From Arion vulgaris (taxonomy: Eukaryota; Mollusca; Gastropoda; Stylommatophora; Arionidae), in NCBI GenBank assembly GCA_020796225.1, contig CM036753.1:65442865-65506864 (forward strand): DNA of 64,000 bases. The letters run 5' to 3'. Below the pieces are notes generated by a model, which was given only the letters and a program-made list of their open reading frames with translations, searched no databases and was not told where the DNA came from. A program made the translations under genes and the position numbers. Position 1 is the first letter of the stretch. The number at the start of each line of letters is the position of its first letter. Positions 10,797 through 20,874 of this stretch are shown here, one piece after another.

Positions 10797-11160
10797 TAGG
10801 GTTGGTCTCTGATTTGATTCCTTGCTGGTTTGTCTTCTTTGTATATTGTCCCGATTTCTGTTTTCTTTCTGCTATTTTCATATTATAATTATCATCTGCT
10901 TGATGTAATTTATACTTCAGGACGCAATCCTATCTCGAGAAACCTGTCTCATTATGTAAGTGTAGACATTGTAACAGAAATTGTCACTCCCGTATTTGAC
11001 TTCACAGTTACCAACAGAATTGCTAAGTAAGTATCTGTCCATCCACACAGCTGTACGATCCCTCGGGACTGTAAGAGTTCTACTACTAATGATAAAGTTA
11101 TGTTAGTTATAAATATTTGCTAAAGCTCAGAAAAGTTCTTTTATATGATTATAGTTTTAT
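10797..11160. other. Non-coding stretch, nothing recognised
   Basis: AT-rich, without a recognised motif. Confidence 0.5.
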
Positions 11161-11164
11161 AGGC

Positions 11165-11350
11165 GGCTGCCACGCGGGAGACTCAGGTTCAATCCACGGT
11201 AAGCCAGTGAGTTGTTTTTTGTGTGTCTAAGGTATAAATAAAACGTCCTAACCTGAACAGTCTCGCGGCTACAGCACTAGCAATGCGGCCATTAAATTTC
11301 ACAGACTGATGTCCCTCCTGTCCTACACCGCCCCAAAAACATTACAGGCA
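11165..11350 (+). mobile_element. Possible tRNA-derived SINE head
   Basis: A B-box-like ACTCAGGTTCAATCCACGG follows TAGGCGGCTGCCACGCGGG, which could be a degraded A-box region. The downstream body (CTAACCTGAACAGTCTCGCG, ATGCGGCCATTAAATTTCAC) is GC-richer than its surroundings. No second copy in the window, so the call is weak. Confidence 0.4.
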
Positions 11351-11462
11351 GTAACGATAGTTATAGTTGTATAAGCTGTAGTCACTTAACTTTACTGTAA
11401 AATCTATATGTCTCTCTCTATTCCTGACACTTGAGAACATTACTTATATGCAGCTAGCGCAC

Positions 11463-11652
11463 TTTGTATGTGATTTCTTGAAAATAAACACTATAATATG
11501 TGATTTCTCGAAAATAAACACTATAATATGTGATTTCTCGAAAATAAACACTATAATATGTGATTTCTCGAAAATAAACACTATAATATGTGATTTCTCG
11601 AAAATAAACACTATAATATGTGATTTCTCGAAAATAAACACTATAAAATGTG
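11463..11652. repeat. 30-bp minisatellite, six copies
   Basis: Near-perfect 30-bp units TGTGATTTCTCGAAAATAAA plus CACTATAATA. Because 30 is divisible by three, three short repeated frames (for example CDFSKINTII) stay open on both strands; these are not genes. Confidence 0.97.
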
Positions 11653-11689
11653 CTTAAATACAAAGTATTTTGCACTGGATGCTGTCGTT

Positions 11690-12185
11690 AAAGTCTGTGT
11701 CCAGATCCTCCATGTCATCACTCGATAAGTCGCTGTTATCTTGATATCGAATAACTTGAAGACCTGGAGCAGTGTTGCTCGAAGTTTTAAGTATTTGTTC
11801 TGATAGTCTCAGTAGTTACACACAGTTCTTTACCTAACACCGCATCACTTCACATTGCTGCTACATCCCTCTGGGTCATCAGTGTTTCAACTTGGTAACG
11901 CTAGTCTGTCTCTTGTATATAGCGTCTGATGAGGACTTTCTCCTTATTCTCATCCGGCTCTGCTTGGTCTGGTATGTGCTCTGGAGAAATCGGATGCTTG
12001 TACATCGCGCAGTACCATTCATATGCTGGGGAAATATCCGTACTGCATAATTCGTCGTCTGCTCTTAGCTAGATTTGCACACAGATTTCTCGTCCATGCC
12101 CTATTTCTGGACCTGGAGTATTCATTCTGTATGATAGTGGTTCTACTGGCTTTTTGCCACAATTTAACATATCTTTTCTTGTTCA
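11690..12185 (-). pseudogene. Decayed open frame of unknown family
   Basis: One minus-strand frame stays coherent for about 165 codons with roughly five stops. It includes NCGKKPVEPLSYRMNTPGPE, RADDELCSTDISPAYEWYC and IPDQAEPDENKEKVLIRRYI. The acidic, Pro- and Cys-containing composition and the uniform frame look like former coding sequence rather than chance. I do not recognise the family; a transposon-encoded protein is the default guess given the surroundings. Confidence 0.4.
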
Positions 12186-12321
12186 GCCAGGCTTAAGCTA
12201 CCTTGTCATTTCAATACTAAGGCTGTATCGTTTCTCTATCTAGACAAGAGTTAAAACGAACATCTAACAATAATAAATACATATAAAACAATAAGTTAGT
12301 AGCAGTATCTGAGTGTTTGTG

Positions 12322-12892
12322 TGATTGATTGATAGGACCATCATCATTGCACTTGATGAGTAACCATGTGTGCTCCGATCTCTTTCTTACACAAAAAGAT
12401 CTCAGTGGCAGGTCACAAACTCCGTAGCACCAGCGAAGTTCCCCTATGTAATTTTTGAAGATTGGGAAAATATTTTGTACAAATTTTTATTTCTTATCTT
12501 TCTAACGAATTTTGTGCGGGCATCGGATTCTCGTCAAGCACTTAACAATTTGCAGGAAATATAGGTCTCAGTTCCATGGAGGAGATTGAGAGAGTTGCCC
12601 AGGATAGAGCGGTATGGAGAAATTACTTGCAGGCCCTATGTAACGTATAACGGTACGAGAGGAATTATTATTATTATTACTTAACAATTTTGGACTGCCA
12701 GGTGTATGTTTACGTGCTCAAATTTAAGACGGGACCTACGTTTTATCGTCCGTCTCCGAGAGGAATGGAACTAGATCTCAAACTGAAATCAGAGATCTCT
12801 TGAGAAACATCCCGATGGCTCCACGAGAGAACGATTCGAGTACCATTTGAACGAGAGGCGATCACTTACCCTCTACGCCATAGAGACCCCTA
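12322..12892 (-). mobile_element. SINE-D copy split by a LINE-f insertion
   Basis: The left part (12322-12539) has the (GATT)n tail, ATCATCATTGCACTTGATGA, GTGTGCTCCGATCTCTTTC and CTCCGTAGCACCAGCG. The right part (12691-12892) has TTTTATCGTCCGTCTCCGAG, ATCCCGATGGCTCCACGAG and the head CTACGCCATAGAGACCCC. Both match SINE-D reverse complement, and the gap is exactly the LINE-f insertion with its target-site duplication. Confidence 0.9.
12552..12678 (+). mobile_element. LINE-f 3' end nested in SINE-D, 12-bp TSD
   Basis: A 127-bp 5'-truncated LINE tail. One frame reads MEEIERVAQDRAVWRNYLQA followed by LCNV and a stop, and the element ends in (ATT)n. Perfect 12-bp direct repeats ACTTAACAATTT flank it at 12540-12551 and 12679-12690. 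Insertion into a SINE-D copy sets the order: SINE-D first, then LINE-f. Confidence 0.95.
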
Positions 12893-13254
12893 GTATCTGA
12901 GTGTGTTCAATTAAAACAAACTTTAGAAAATGTTGAAGATACTTTACAACTGAATTACATTTCAAACTCAGTGTTTGATGTGTGATTAGTTCTTTCATTT
13001 CTGTGAGAACTTGGTTATGTTCACAATCCAAATTGCAGAAGCAATCATGCGTACAAGAGCAGTCGACCATAACTCATTGAAAATACTATGAAATTAATTA
13101 AATATGAGCCTAAGATCGATTGCCAAAACAGTTTATTGCTTACAATAATGTCTTGTTATTGTTACCATTTCAAGGTGTACACGTTTAATCTCTGGCAGTT
13201 TCATATCGTGCGAATCTTACAAGTTTTATAAAGGATAACTTTTTCAAATTCCTG

Positions 13255-13630
13255 CCATTTGCCATCATTTTCTTTTGTCATCACACTGTTACCTGGTTGT
13301 TATCCAATGTCGTGGTCTTCTGTTTTTGTTCTAGGGGCTTGGGTGATAATTATTTTTGCTCTGTGACAGGATCCAGCTATGCCATCTAACTATCGTTTTT
13401 GTGTTCTTTCTCTCGCCTTCTTTCCTGATGCTCTGTTGTAGAAGACTCTATATACTGTGGAGTTTGGATGGATTCTTATTAAGTGGACGAACCATTTCAT
13501 TCTTTGTTTCTCAATGTAATTCAAGTAAGGTTTTGTACCAACTTTCTTTCTTAAGCTGATGTTGGTGACTGTTTTTTCTCGTGTTGTTGGTGACTTTTCG
13601 TAGGCATCGCATTTCACATGTAGTTATTTT
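13255..13630 (-). mobile_element. LINE-c 3' end
   Basis: Minus-strand frame (13390-13617): CDAYEKSPTTREKTVTN, YIEKQRMKWFVHLIR, VYRVFYNRASGKKARERTQK. It aligns with the plus-strand copy at 43630-43990, where the GRPRKRW motif is intact. The 3' non-coding part at 13260-13360 (CATCACACTGTTACCTGGTT) recurs at 43385-43490. Truncated and frameshifted. Confidence 0.85.
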
Positions 13631-13814
13631 TATTGTCACTGATACCAGAAGATTACTTGTTGAAAAGTTATTTAGACCAAGTACATTTTTACAAGTCTAA
13701 TATAGAGGAGAGTAGGAGGGGGTGTATTTAAAGTTGGAGAAGTTATCATCGTGCTGTTATCAAAGGGTTAGAGAATTGCTTTTATAATTGAAATAGAGGT
13801 GAAAAGCAATTCTC

Positions 13815-14300
13815 ACTCTTTCTCTATGGGACATAAGTTGTCAACCAACTCATTCCAAATCTTGCTATCTTTAATTATCTCTTGCAACTCATTCCAAATC
13901 TTGCTATCTTTAATTATCTCTTGCAACTCATTCCAAATCTTGCTATCTTTAATTATCTCTTGCAACTCATTCCAAATCTTGCTATCTATAATTATCTCTT
14001 GCAACTCATTCCAAATCTTGCTATCTTTAATTATCTCTTGCAACTTGTTCCAAATCTTCCTATCTTTAATTATCTCTTGCAACTTGTTCCAAATCTTCCT
14101 ATCTTTAATTATCTCTTGCAACTTGTTCCAAATCTTCCTATCTTTAATTATCTCTTGCAACTTGTTCCAAATCTTGCTATCTTTAATTATCTCTTGCAAC
14201 TCATACCAAATCTTCCACTTATCGTTAAACTGATACCAATTCTCTTTTTCGCGTATTTTTAGGTTTTCCTCTGTTTCGTTTTCCTTGCGGGTTCCAGTAA
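13815..14300 (-). mobile_element. LINE-a 3' coding end with internal tandem expansion
   Basis: Flanks match the C-terminus of the RTE-like LINE at 30700-33110: GTCAACCAACTCATKCCAA on the left, and CTTGCGGGTTCCAG on the right. Between them the 39-bp array lies in the reading frame, giving minus-strand repeats of LQEIIKDSKIWNE, a 13-residue unit matching the LINE tail EIARDRKTWHELVD. The frame (13813-14199) then ends ELVDNLCPIEKE. This is a LINE tail that has undergone in-frame repeat expansion. Confidence 0.85.
13847..14215. repeat. 39-bp minisatellite, nine to ten copies
   Basis: Units of AACTCATTCCAAATCTTGCT plus ATCTTTAATTATCTCTTGC start at 13847 and then every 39 bp to 14198. Two blocks of variants are visible: CTCATTCC..CTTGC in the first five and TTGTTCC..CTTCC in the next. 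See the LINE entry at 13815-14300 for its origin. Confidence 0.97.
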
Positions 14301-14698
14301 ATGGTACTTTTCACTATGTTTGTTCAGATGTAATGTTTACTTGTGTTGCCCAGACAAGCGAAGGGGCTGTTTAGTACTGTCAAATATGCAACACTTCAAT
14401 ACGTTGAAGCACTGTATTCTTGTTTATGTGTTTGTTACGAAGGAGTTTAAAACCTTTTCAGCCTAAGAACAAATCTTTGTTGAGATATATCAGAGCTTTT
14501 AAGTCAACAAGCATACACATTAAGAAGTAACTCCTTTCAGAGAATCCATACTGTTAATAACTATACCATATGAACTTGATAACATATTATCATATTCTGG
14601 ATTTCGAATATGAATAACGCTTTTCTTCTCGAGTCAATTTCTTCTTCTTCTTCTTCTTTGCGTTCGGTTTCGTATGCTCGTCTAAACCATGAGATAGG
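14301..14698. other. Non-coding stretch with (TTC)n
   Basis: AT-rich. A (CTT)n run at 14640-14660 precedes a LINE-e 3' end. Otherwise nothing recognised. Confidence 0.5.
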
Positions 14699-14699
14699 T

Positions 14700-15470
14700 T
14701 GCATCTCATGTGAAGCTGCATGTCAGTTGGAGTTCTTCGAGAGTTCCCCATAGCTTGGTCTGTATGCTTTGTTCATGAGGCCATGTTTCATTTCGTTGGT
14801 GTATGTATGATGGACATGACTGCAGGATGTGCTCTGGAGTCTGTGTTTCTGTCTGGCATGCACACTGTGCAGTCTGAGCAGGCTTTATTCTGTGCATGTG
14901 GCGGTTGAGCCTGCAGTGACCTGTTCTTAGGCGAAAGATTGTTGTGTGCTGTTTTCTGTTTAGTCTGCTGATGGGATCTTGTGGGTGTTTGCTGTGGGTT
15001 TGTTGCCTCCATACCTCTTTGTACTTTCTTTTGATATGTGTCTTGATTTCTGGTAGTGATACTGGGTGTTTCTGTTGTGTAAGTTTTGTTCCCTCCTTAG
15101 CCAGCATGTCTGCTCTCTCATTTCCTGGAACGCCACAGTGGGCTGGTATCCACTGGAGAATAATTTTGTTGTGTTCTGAGAGCTTGTTTAGCTGTAGTGT
15201 TAGCTCTCTTTCCATGTTATCTTGTGGTTCCCTTTGTGTGGCCTGCAGGACTGACAAGCAGTCGCAAAGGAAGACAAGTTTGTTGTTTTGGATGTTTCTT
15301 TGCTGCAGTATTTTGAGGCATCCACAATTGCCTGTTGTTCGGCTCTAAAATTTGTTGATAGTTCTCCAGTGGCACGAGTCAATTTCAAAACATCTTTATT
15401 TTTTGTCCGGAGTAGCGAAGAATGCAAACATTGTCTCCTCTCAAATGCCCCAAGTGGTCGGACGTACGGG
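14700..15470 (-). mobile_element. LINE-e ORF2 fragment: RNase H and zinc-knuckle tail
   Basis: Minus strand, from 15470: ELSTNFRAEQQAIVDASKYC (RNase H with the conserved E), a frameshift near 15260, then DCLSVLQATQREPQ (conserved D) and WIPAHCGVPGNERADMLAKE (conserved H and D). It continues with FRLRTGHCRLNRHMHRI, CACQTETQTPEHILQSC (C-x-C..H..C knuckle) and ends before LTCSFT. This is the RNase H plus CCHC end of an RNase-H-bearing non-LTR retrotransposon. The 14706-15257 frame is intact for 183 codons. Confidence 0.9.
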
Positions 15471-15471
15471 T

Positions 15472-15822
15472 GGCGGTTTTACACTGCTAAAAATAAAAAT
15501 ACAAATAAACTGCTACAGAAAGGGATACAAAAAAAAGAACTCCTCATAGTCTAATGAAAGTTTCTCGTTCCTATCTTATGTGTACTTGAGCGCGATATGA
15601 ACTGAAGTTGATGATATTGAAAAAAATGATTAATGAAGCTTGTACTGAGCAACCAAATTCATTGTGTTATATCGAGTGACAATCTTGTCTATTCAAAATG
15701 TTTTTTCCTGATCAAGTACGTCAGTTTCTTTTGTGAGATCTGAAGATTAAATCATTATCCTTTATATAAAACCAGATGGTAATGTGAAGTACTGACTTTG
15801 TTGTACTGTGGTTACCTGTATT
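15472..15822. other. Non-coding stretch, nothing recognised
   Basis: AT-rich sequence; no motif recognised. Confidence 0.5.
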
Positions 15823-15824
15823 GC

Positions 15825-16000
15825 TCTGTTACTTTCAGCAGGTATGGTGTGCCACGAACTACGTAGTTACAACAACAATCATAAGCGATTGCAGGAAAAT
15901 ACACATTCATGAACCTAACAAAGATGTCTAGATTCAAACCACGACTTGTAAAAACGCATGAGAAACTGAGTAACCACTTCGTCACAAAGACCAACCACAT
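15825..16000 (-). mobile_element. SINE-G copy, diverged
   Basis: Minus strand: GGTCTTTGTGACGAAGTGG (A-box region) and GTCGTGGTTTGAATCTAG (B-box region). The body GTAACTACGTAGTTCGTGGC corresponds to the SINE-G body at 4462-4719. Diverged, with no target-site duplication seen. Confidence 0.7.
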
Positions 16001-16074
16001 TTGATATGTCTTCCTTTATCTTATATCGTTCTCTTTATTTTTATACTTTCTTACAGAATTGTCCTCCCATGATA

Positions 16075-16078
<4 letters not shown>

Positions 16079-16115
<37 letters not shown>

Positions 16116-16215
16116 GGGAACAAAGAGTAGCGGTACTGCGACCTACAAGGCATGTCGTAAGAGGCGACTAAGGTGGGGTTTGCGTAGGGCTGGCTACCCT
16201 ATCCAGTAGAAAATT
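16079..16215 (+). mobile_element. (TC)n microsatellite joined to partial SINE-A
   Basis: A (TC)16-type tract at 16079-16112 runs directly into SINE-A sequence: AACAAAGAGTAGCGGTACTG, CGACCTACAAGGCATGTCGT, AAGAGGCGACTAAGG. The element stops after the GCTACCCTA region, so the 3' half is missing. Confidence 0.85.
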
Positions 16216-16620
16216 TTAGCCACAAAATCCAACCAACCAATTTGACCCATACCAAAGCATATATATTAGTTACTGTGGATAAGAGACAACACTACACAAA
16301 AATATTATTAATGTAAAGACCACAAGAATTCAGCTTGTCATGTTGTGGATGATCCAAGCTGAGTAAACAATTGACCAAGGGACCACAGTTGCAAACCTAC
16401 CGACAGAGGAAGATAGATTCCCATAAATGGGAGCACGGCTAACTACTACAAAGTTATCATTACTCATGGAAAGGAATGTAGAGATAAGGACAGTGTGCAT
16501 TCTGAACTTACAATTAAGCGACTGATAGAATATAACGCAAGTAATAATGAAGTCGTTATATACATACAGATGGCATCGTAGTGAGAAGTCGAGCTGTGGT
16601 GTCCTAGATAGAGCTTAGAG
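16216..16620. other. Non-coding stretch, nothing recognised
   Basis: No repeat family recognised. It leads into a (GA)n tract preceded by GGGATCGC. Confidence 0.5.
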
Positions 16621-16626
16621 GGATCG

Positions 16627-16660
<34 letters not shown>
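16621..16660. repeat. (GA)n tract after GGATCGCAAGAG
   Basis: About 15 GA repeats introduced by GGATCGCAAGAG. The same GATCGC(G/A)AGAG junction precedes (GA)n at 35150 and 42918, which suggests a shared 3' tail rather than an independent microsatellite. Confidence 0.8.
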
Positions 16661-16662
<2 letters not shown>

Positions 16663-17058
16663 TGCTTACGAAGATTCGTACTTTCTGTTTGTTGATCATA
16701 TTCATTGCTTCCGCTGCTTTTTTTAAATTTCTTAGAAAAACAACTCATTGTTCTCAACATGCTGTGTGGCACGAAGCAAACAGGATCACTACTTACAGTG
16801 TGATGGTGAAAGGTGAGGCCGTTACTGTTGTCTTAAAGTGGATCGAAGGATCTCCGTTTACTGTGACTGATCTTGCGTCTGACTCTCAGACGATTATTCT
16901 TAAGATGTTTTTTTTTTTTTTTCCGTCCGCTTTCAACTCAGACGAAGTTTCATCTCTGAAACTGATTTTTGCGTGAAAATCCGTTTTTCCAATTTCTTAC
17001 AATGGCAGCAGCTTGCACATTGTAAATTACTTTACACTGGCAGCCGTGTGCTCAATGT
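16661..17058. other. Non-coding stretch with a poly-T tract
   Basis: Contains about 15 T at 16907-16922. A 104-codon plus frame (16662-16976) has no recognisable motif and crosses the poly-T. Confidence 0.45.
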
Positions 17059-17059
17059 A

Positions 17060-17240
17060 CTCGTAATTAGTATTCCCTCGCCATACAGGCAGATTTTCTC
17101 CGACTTCAGAGGTACTCACGTTATCGTCCTGAGTAAGAGCAGGGACTCGAACAAATGCCGGACAGTAGGTTCGAACCCGAGCTATGAGGCGTCTCACAGC
17201 TAGCAGGCCGAGCTACTATCAACTACTCTAGGCAGTCCCC
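17060..17240 (-). mobile_element. tRNA-like SINE head
   Basis: Minus strand: GCCTAGAGTAGTTGATAG (A-box-like) and GCTCGGGTTCGAACCTAC (B box close to consensus). Its body segment CATACAGGCAGATTTTCTCC with GACTTCAGAGGT resembles 41660-41690, hinting at a second degraded copy there. Confidence 0.65.
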
Positions 17241-17342
17241 GTCTTAAGATGTAAAAATTGCAAGTTAAGTTATAAGTGGATGCCTTCTACTGAGATTTTC
17301 AGTTTCCATAGTCTTTCATGGATCTTGTGTCCTGGATATACT

Positions 17343-17626
17343 GTCCCGCCGTATGTTGTTGACGGGGTTTACAATGTGGCAAATAATAGTAACACTGCGA
17401 CCTACAAGACATGTCGTAAGAAGAGGGAATGAGGTAGGGCCTAGGGAAGCTACCATAGTAAATACAATGCATCGAAGAAATCGGATATGATGGTCTACTT
17501 GTAGGCGCACAACTGACACAACGTACAATTGCTCTTAGGCTCAGATCATATATAAATCACAAAGAGTGGACAACACGGGGTTGATATGGAGCGTTCGCTG
17601 AAGAAGAAGAAGAAGAAGGACCTGCT
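17343..17626 (+). mobile_element. SINE-A copy with imperfect TSD
   Basis: Full-length: AATAGTAACACTGCGACCTA, GACATGTCGTAAG, GGGCCTAGGGAAGCTACC, GTAGGCGCACAACTGACACA, AATCACAAAGAGTGG and an (AAG)n tail. GTCCTGGATATACT (17329-17342) and GTCCTAGATCTACT (17627-17640) are a 12-of-14 target-site duplication, so the insertion is older than the perfect-TSD copies. Confidence 0.9.
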
Positions 17627-17689
17627 GTCCTAGATCTACTATTTGCGACAATGATGACGTCGACACGCTTGCATCAACAGCATGGATCG

Positions 17690-19632
17690 TCGGAAAGTTG
17701 AAAATAAATATGGCGATGTCCTTCAGCTTTCCAACTTCCGCATGCTGGATGAAAACAATAATTACAATATCATTCTGGGATGCACCAAAGATACACCAGT
17801 ACTGTCAATATCATTCTGGGATGCACCAAAGATACACCAGTACTGTCAATATCATTCTGGGATGCACCAAAGATACACCAGTACTGTCAATATCATTCTG
17901 GGATGCACCAAAGATACACCAGTACTGTCAATATCATTCTGGGATGCACCAAAGATACACCAGTACTGTCAATATCATTCTGGGATGCACCAAAGATACA
18001 CCAGTACTGTCAATATCATTCTGGGATGCACCAAAGATACACCAGTAGTGTCAATATCATTCTGGGATGCACCAAAGATACACCAGTACTGTCAATATCA
18101 TTCTGGGATGCACCAAAGATACACCAGTACTGTCAATATCATTCTGGGATGCACCAAAGATACACCAGTACTGTCAATATCATTCTGGGATGCACCAAAG
18201 ATACACCAGTACTGTCAATATCATTCTGGGATGCACCAAAGATACACCAGTACGGTCAATATCATTCTGGGATGCACCAAAGATACACCAGTACTGTCAA
18301 TATCATTCTGGGATGCACCAAAGATACACCAGTACTGTCAATATCATTCTGGGATGCACCAAAGATACACCAGTACTGTCAATATCATTCTGGGATGCAC
18401 CAAAGATACACCAGTAGTGTCAATGCGATTCCTTCTTGACCTCCCAACTATTGCTAACAGAATTGAAACTTGGAGGGTTCGATCATATCTAAGAATCAAT
18501 GCAAACAAGGAACATCCTCTCCATGAAGAACTCATTAAGGAGAAAGGGTGTAGACTCAAGAGAGGCAGATCATGGCTGGGTCAGGCGGAAAATACGCTTA
18601 GGAAAATATATGATCCTTCCGGAATTGAAACAGGAGAGGAATGGATTGCTGTACCACCTCAATTTCAGACTGCTTTCACCGTTTTTACATCTATTAAGAA
18701 AATCTGCGAACAAAATAATCTATCACTGCTAAACGTGGAGGCTCTCTTGAATGACATCATCAATGATACAGATGTTGTTATTTACACCGATGTTTCAGTC
18801 ATTATCCAACAATGCTGTGCGTGGGCTTTTTTCATCACGCTCAGGAAGAAAAATAATAAGAGAGGCCAGTGGGGCCTACGCAACAACAACAAGTAGTTTG
18901 ACAATGGAGGTTCGGGCGGTTACGGAGGCGATAAAATGGTTGGCATCTCACAACTACTCTCGTGTTTTCATACTCAGTGACTCCATGAGCATGATTCGTA
19001 AAGTTGAATCAGGAATGGTGAGACGCAACTGGGTAGAGGTACTAGTACTGACAATGATTAGAGAAATCACCTTCATTTTTGTCCCTGGGCACGCAGGTGT
19101 TAGGGGTAATGAACGAGCTGATAGATTGGCTACGATATCAGAGGGCGCTGCCATGGATCGAAATGACATTCTTCACGCATTGAAAGTCTTTCCGAACAGA
19201 GGAGTTTCAGGGCTGTGAATCCCACTCGCTGACCAGATTGAAAGAGATGGATGTCAATATTGGTGCAGCCCGAAAAAAAGACATACTAAATATGCAAAGA
19301 GATTGATTAATCAACATCGAACTGGCGTGTTGGGTCGCTGGACGCTGCTGGATTTGCTGAGGCGGAGATCGGAGCACCTATGGACATGTCCGGAGTGCTT
19401 TGATGATAGTCCTCATATAACTGATAATAATTTTGATATTGCATCTATACACCGATTTAGGGAGATTCCAAATACATGTTACACAAGAAACAAAAATGGA
19501 TGTTTGAGGGGCAGAATAAGGATTTTACTTAACCAACGAGTCACATGGACCATCACTATAAATACACTTCGATATCTGCGAGGGAGACTTAGCTTATATT
19601 ACGTTTACCGAAGTATTGTAACTTCAGTTTAA
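17690..19632 (+). mobile_element. LINE-d ORF2 3' half with internal 41-bp array
   Basis: A 404-codon plus frame (17682-18896) starts in LINE sequence (..NNYNIILGCTKDTPV), passes through the 41-bp array, and re-emerges as SMRFLLDLPTIANRIETWRV, RLKRGRSW and DVVIYTDVSV, the start of an RNase H domain. A frameshift near 18800 moves to the next frame (18751-19218): MEVRAVTEAIKWLA, FILSDSMSM, FVPGHAGVRGNERADRLAT (RNase H catalytic E, D, H, D region). A further broken part ends RRSEHLWTCPECFDDS. This is an RNase-H-bearing non-LTR retrotransposon, 5' truncated and inactive. Confidence 0.88.
17769..18424. repeat. 41-bp minisatellite, 16 copies, inside LINE-d
   Basis: Units begin every 41 bp from 17769 to 18384 (ATCATTCTGGGATGCACCAA plus AGATACACCAGTACTGTCAAT). 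One frame encodes IILGCTKDTPV, a conserved LINE segment, so the unit came from the LINE. All three frames of the unit are stop-free. The 15 extra copies add 615 bp, a multiple of three, so the LINE frame is regained downstream. Rare substitutions (GTAGTG, GTACGG) mark variants. Confidence 0.97.
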
Positions 19633-19812
19633 TTCTCAATAATTAATAAGAATAACCAATAACTACGATTTCCTTTTTCATCATCATTGCTTCATATTGT
19701 TAGATGATCCATGTGAAATAGATAACTGTCATAGTCAAGCCATTGTACTCCCTGTCACTTGGAGTCAAGAAACCCATTGAAATTTGATAGAAAGCTAGGG
19801 AAAACTACCCTG

Positions 19813-20070
19813 CAGTAAGAGTCGATGACACCTACCCATTCAGTAAGAGTTAACGAAACTTACCCATTCAGTAAGAGTTAACGAAACCTACCCTTCAGTA
19901 AGAGTCGGCAAAACCTACTCTTCAGTAAGAGTTAACGAAACCTACCCTTCAGTAAGAGTTAACGAAACCTACCCTTCAGTAAGAGTCGATGAAACCTACT
20001 CCTTCAGAAAGAGTGGACAAAACCTACCCCTTCCACAAGAATCAACAAAACCAACCCATCAGAAAGATTC
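19813..20070. repeat. 27-bp minisatellite, about nine copies
   Basis: Imperfect 27-bp units AGTAAGAGTTAACGAAACCT plus ACCCTTC; the array decays towards 20070 with GTCGATG and GTGGACA variants. Confidence 0.92.
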
Positions 20071-20644
20071 GACGAGAGATCTGGAGTTGAAAATACAAAC
20101 TGATCAGACTGACAAAAGTAATAAAATAGTGCACATTCGCAACCTCTTCAGGATTAGATCATTATTATCATCGTGTACGAAAATGTAGTTTTCTGGGGGT
20201 GATTATATGTATGTCTGCATTCACATGCTTCTATCAAGTACCAGTGCATGATTATATGTGTGTGTGTCTGCATTCACGTGCTTATGTCAAGTACCAGTCT
20301 ATGTAACACAAACCATATGTGAATTGACAACACACGGAGACATCCTATCCGCGTATACGTCAATCTGGTATCGCTATTTCAAATCGATTTGATCATGATG
20401 TGGTTATTTCATGCTCTTGGCAATAAACTGGTCTTGTGTACATCAGAAAAACTCGTTTGACAGGCTGAGAAATCTAATAACCATCCAACGTTCCGACGCC
20501 GATAGAGCGTTATTGATGTCGCCTCTAGCCAAGGGTTCTTAACCTTAATTCGAATATAGACATCTAACAAGTAAAATGTTAAAAAACCGAAACTTAAATT
20601 AATGAAATTACAGATGAGACGAATCAAAATGAAATAATGTTGTT
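20071..20644. other. Non-coding stretch with a two-copy 48-bp repeat
   Basis: At about 20200-20300 the segment GATTATATGT..TCTGCATTCAC..CAAGTACCAGT occurs twice. Otherwise AT-rich with nothing recognised. Confidence 0.6.
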
Positions 20645-20658
20645 AATATTTAACGAAT

Positions 20659-20860
20659 GCCCGCCTGCCCAGTGTATTCGTAGCGCGTTGAACGACGAGT
20701 GAAAAGCCCCTTGTGAGTTCGGTCAAATTTCGCGGGCGGGCAGAAAAGCCACAGGTTCTCCAGATTTATATCGTTCGTGGCCCCGAACCGAAGGGTTACG
20801 ATGTCCATGGCACCGAGCCGAAGAGCTGAAAGATCAAGTGCTTCTGGATCGAAGAAAACA
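20659..20860 (+). mobile_element. SINE-F copy with 14-bp target-site duplication
   Basis: A 202-bp tRNA-derived SINE: head TTCGTAGCGCGTTGAACGAC (A box), GAGTTCGGTCAAATTTCGCG (degraded B box), body CCCCGAACCGAAGGGTTACG and ATGTCCATGGCACCGAGCCG, and an A-rich end. Perfect direct repeats AATATTTAACGAAT flank it at 20645-20658 and 20861-20874. Confidence 0.95.
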
Positions 20861-20874
20861 AATATTTAACGAAT

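Noticed and set aside
17060..17240. tRNA genes at A/B-box pairs (4462, 9250, 17200, 30280, 44570, 47230, 56380)
   Set aside because: Ends do not form acceptor stems, anticodon arms are degraded, and most continue into SINE bodies present in several copies.
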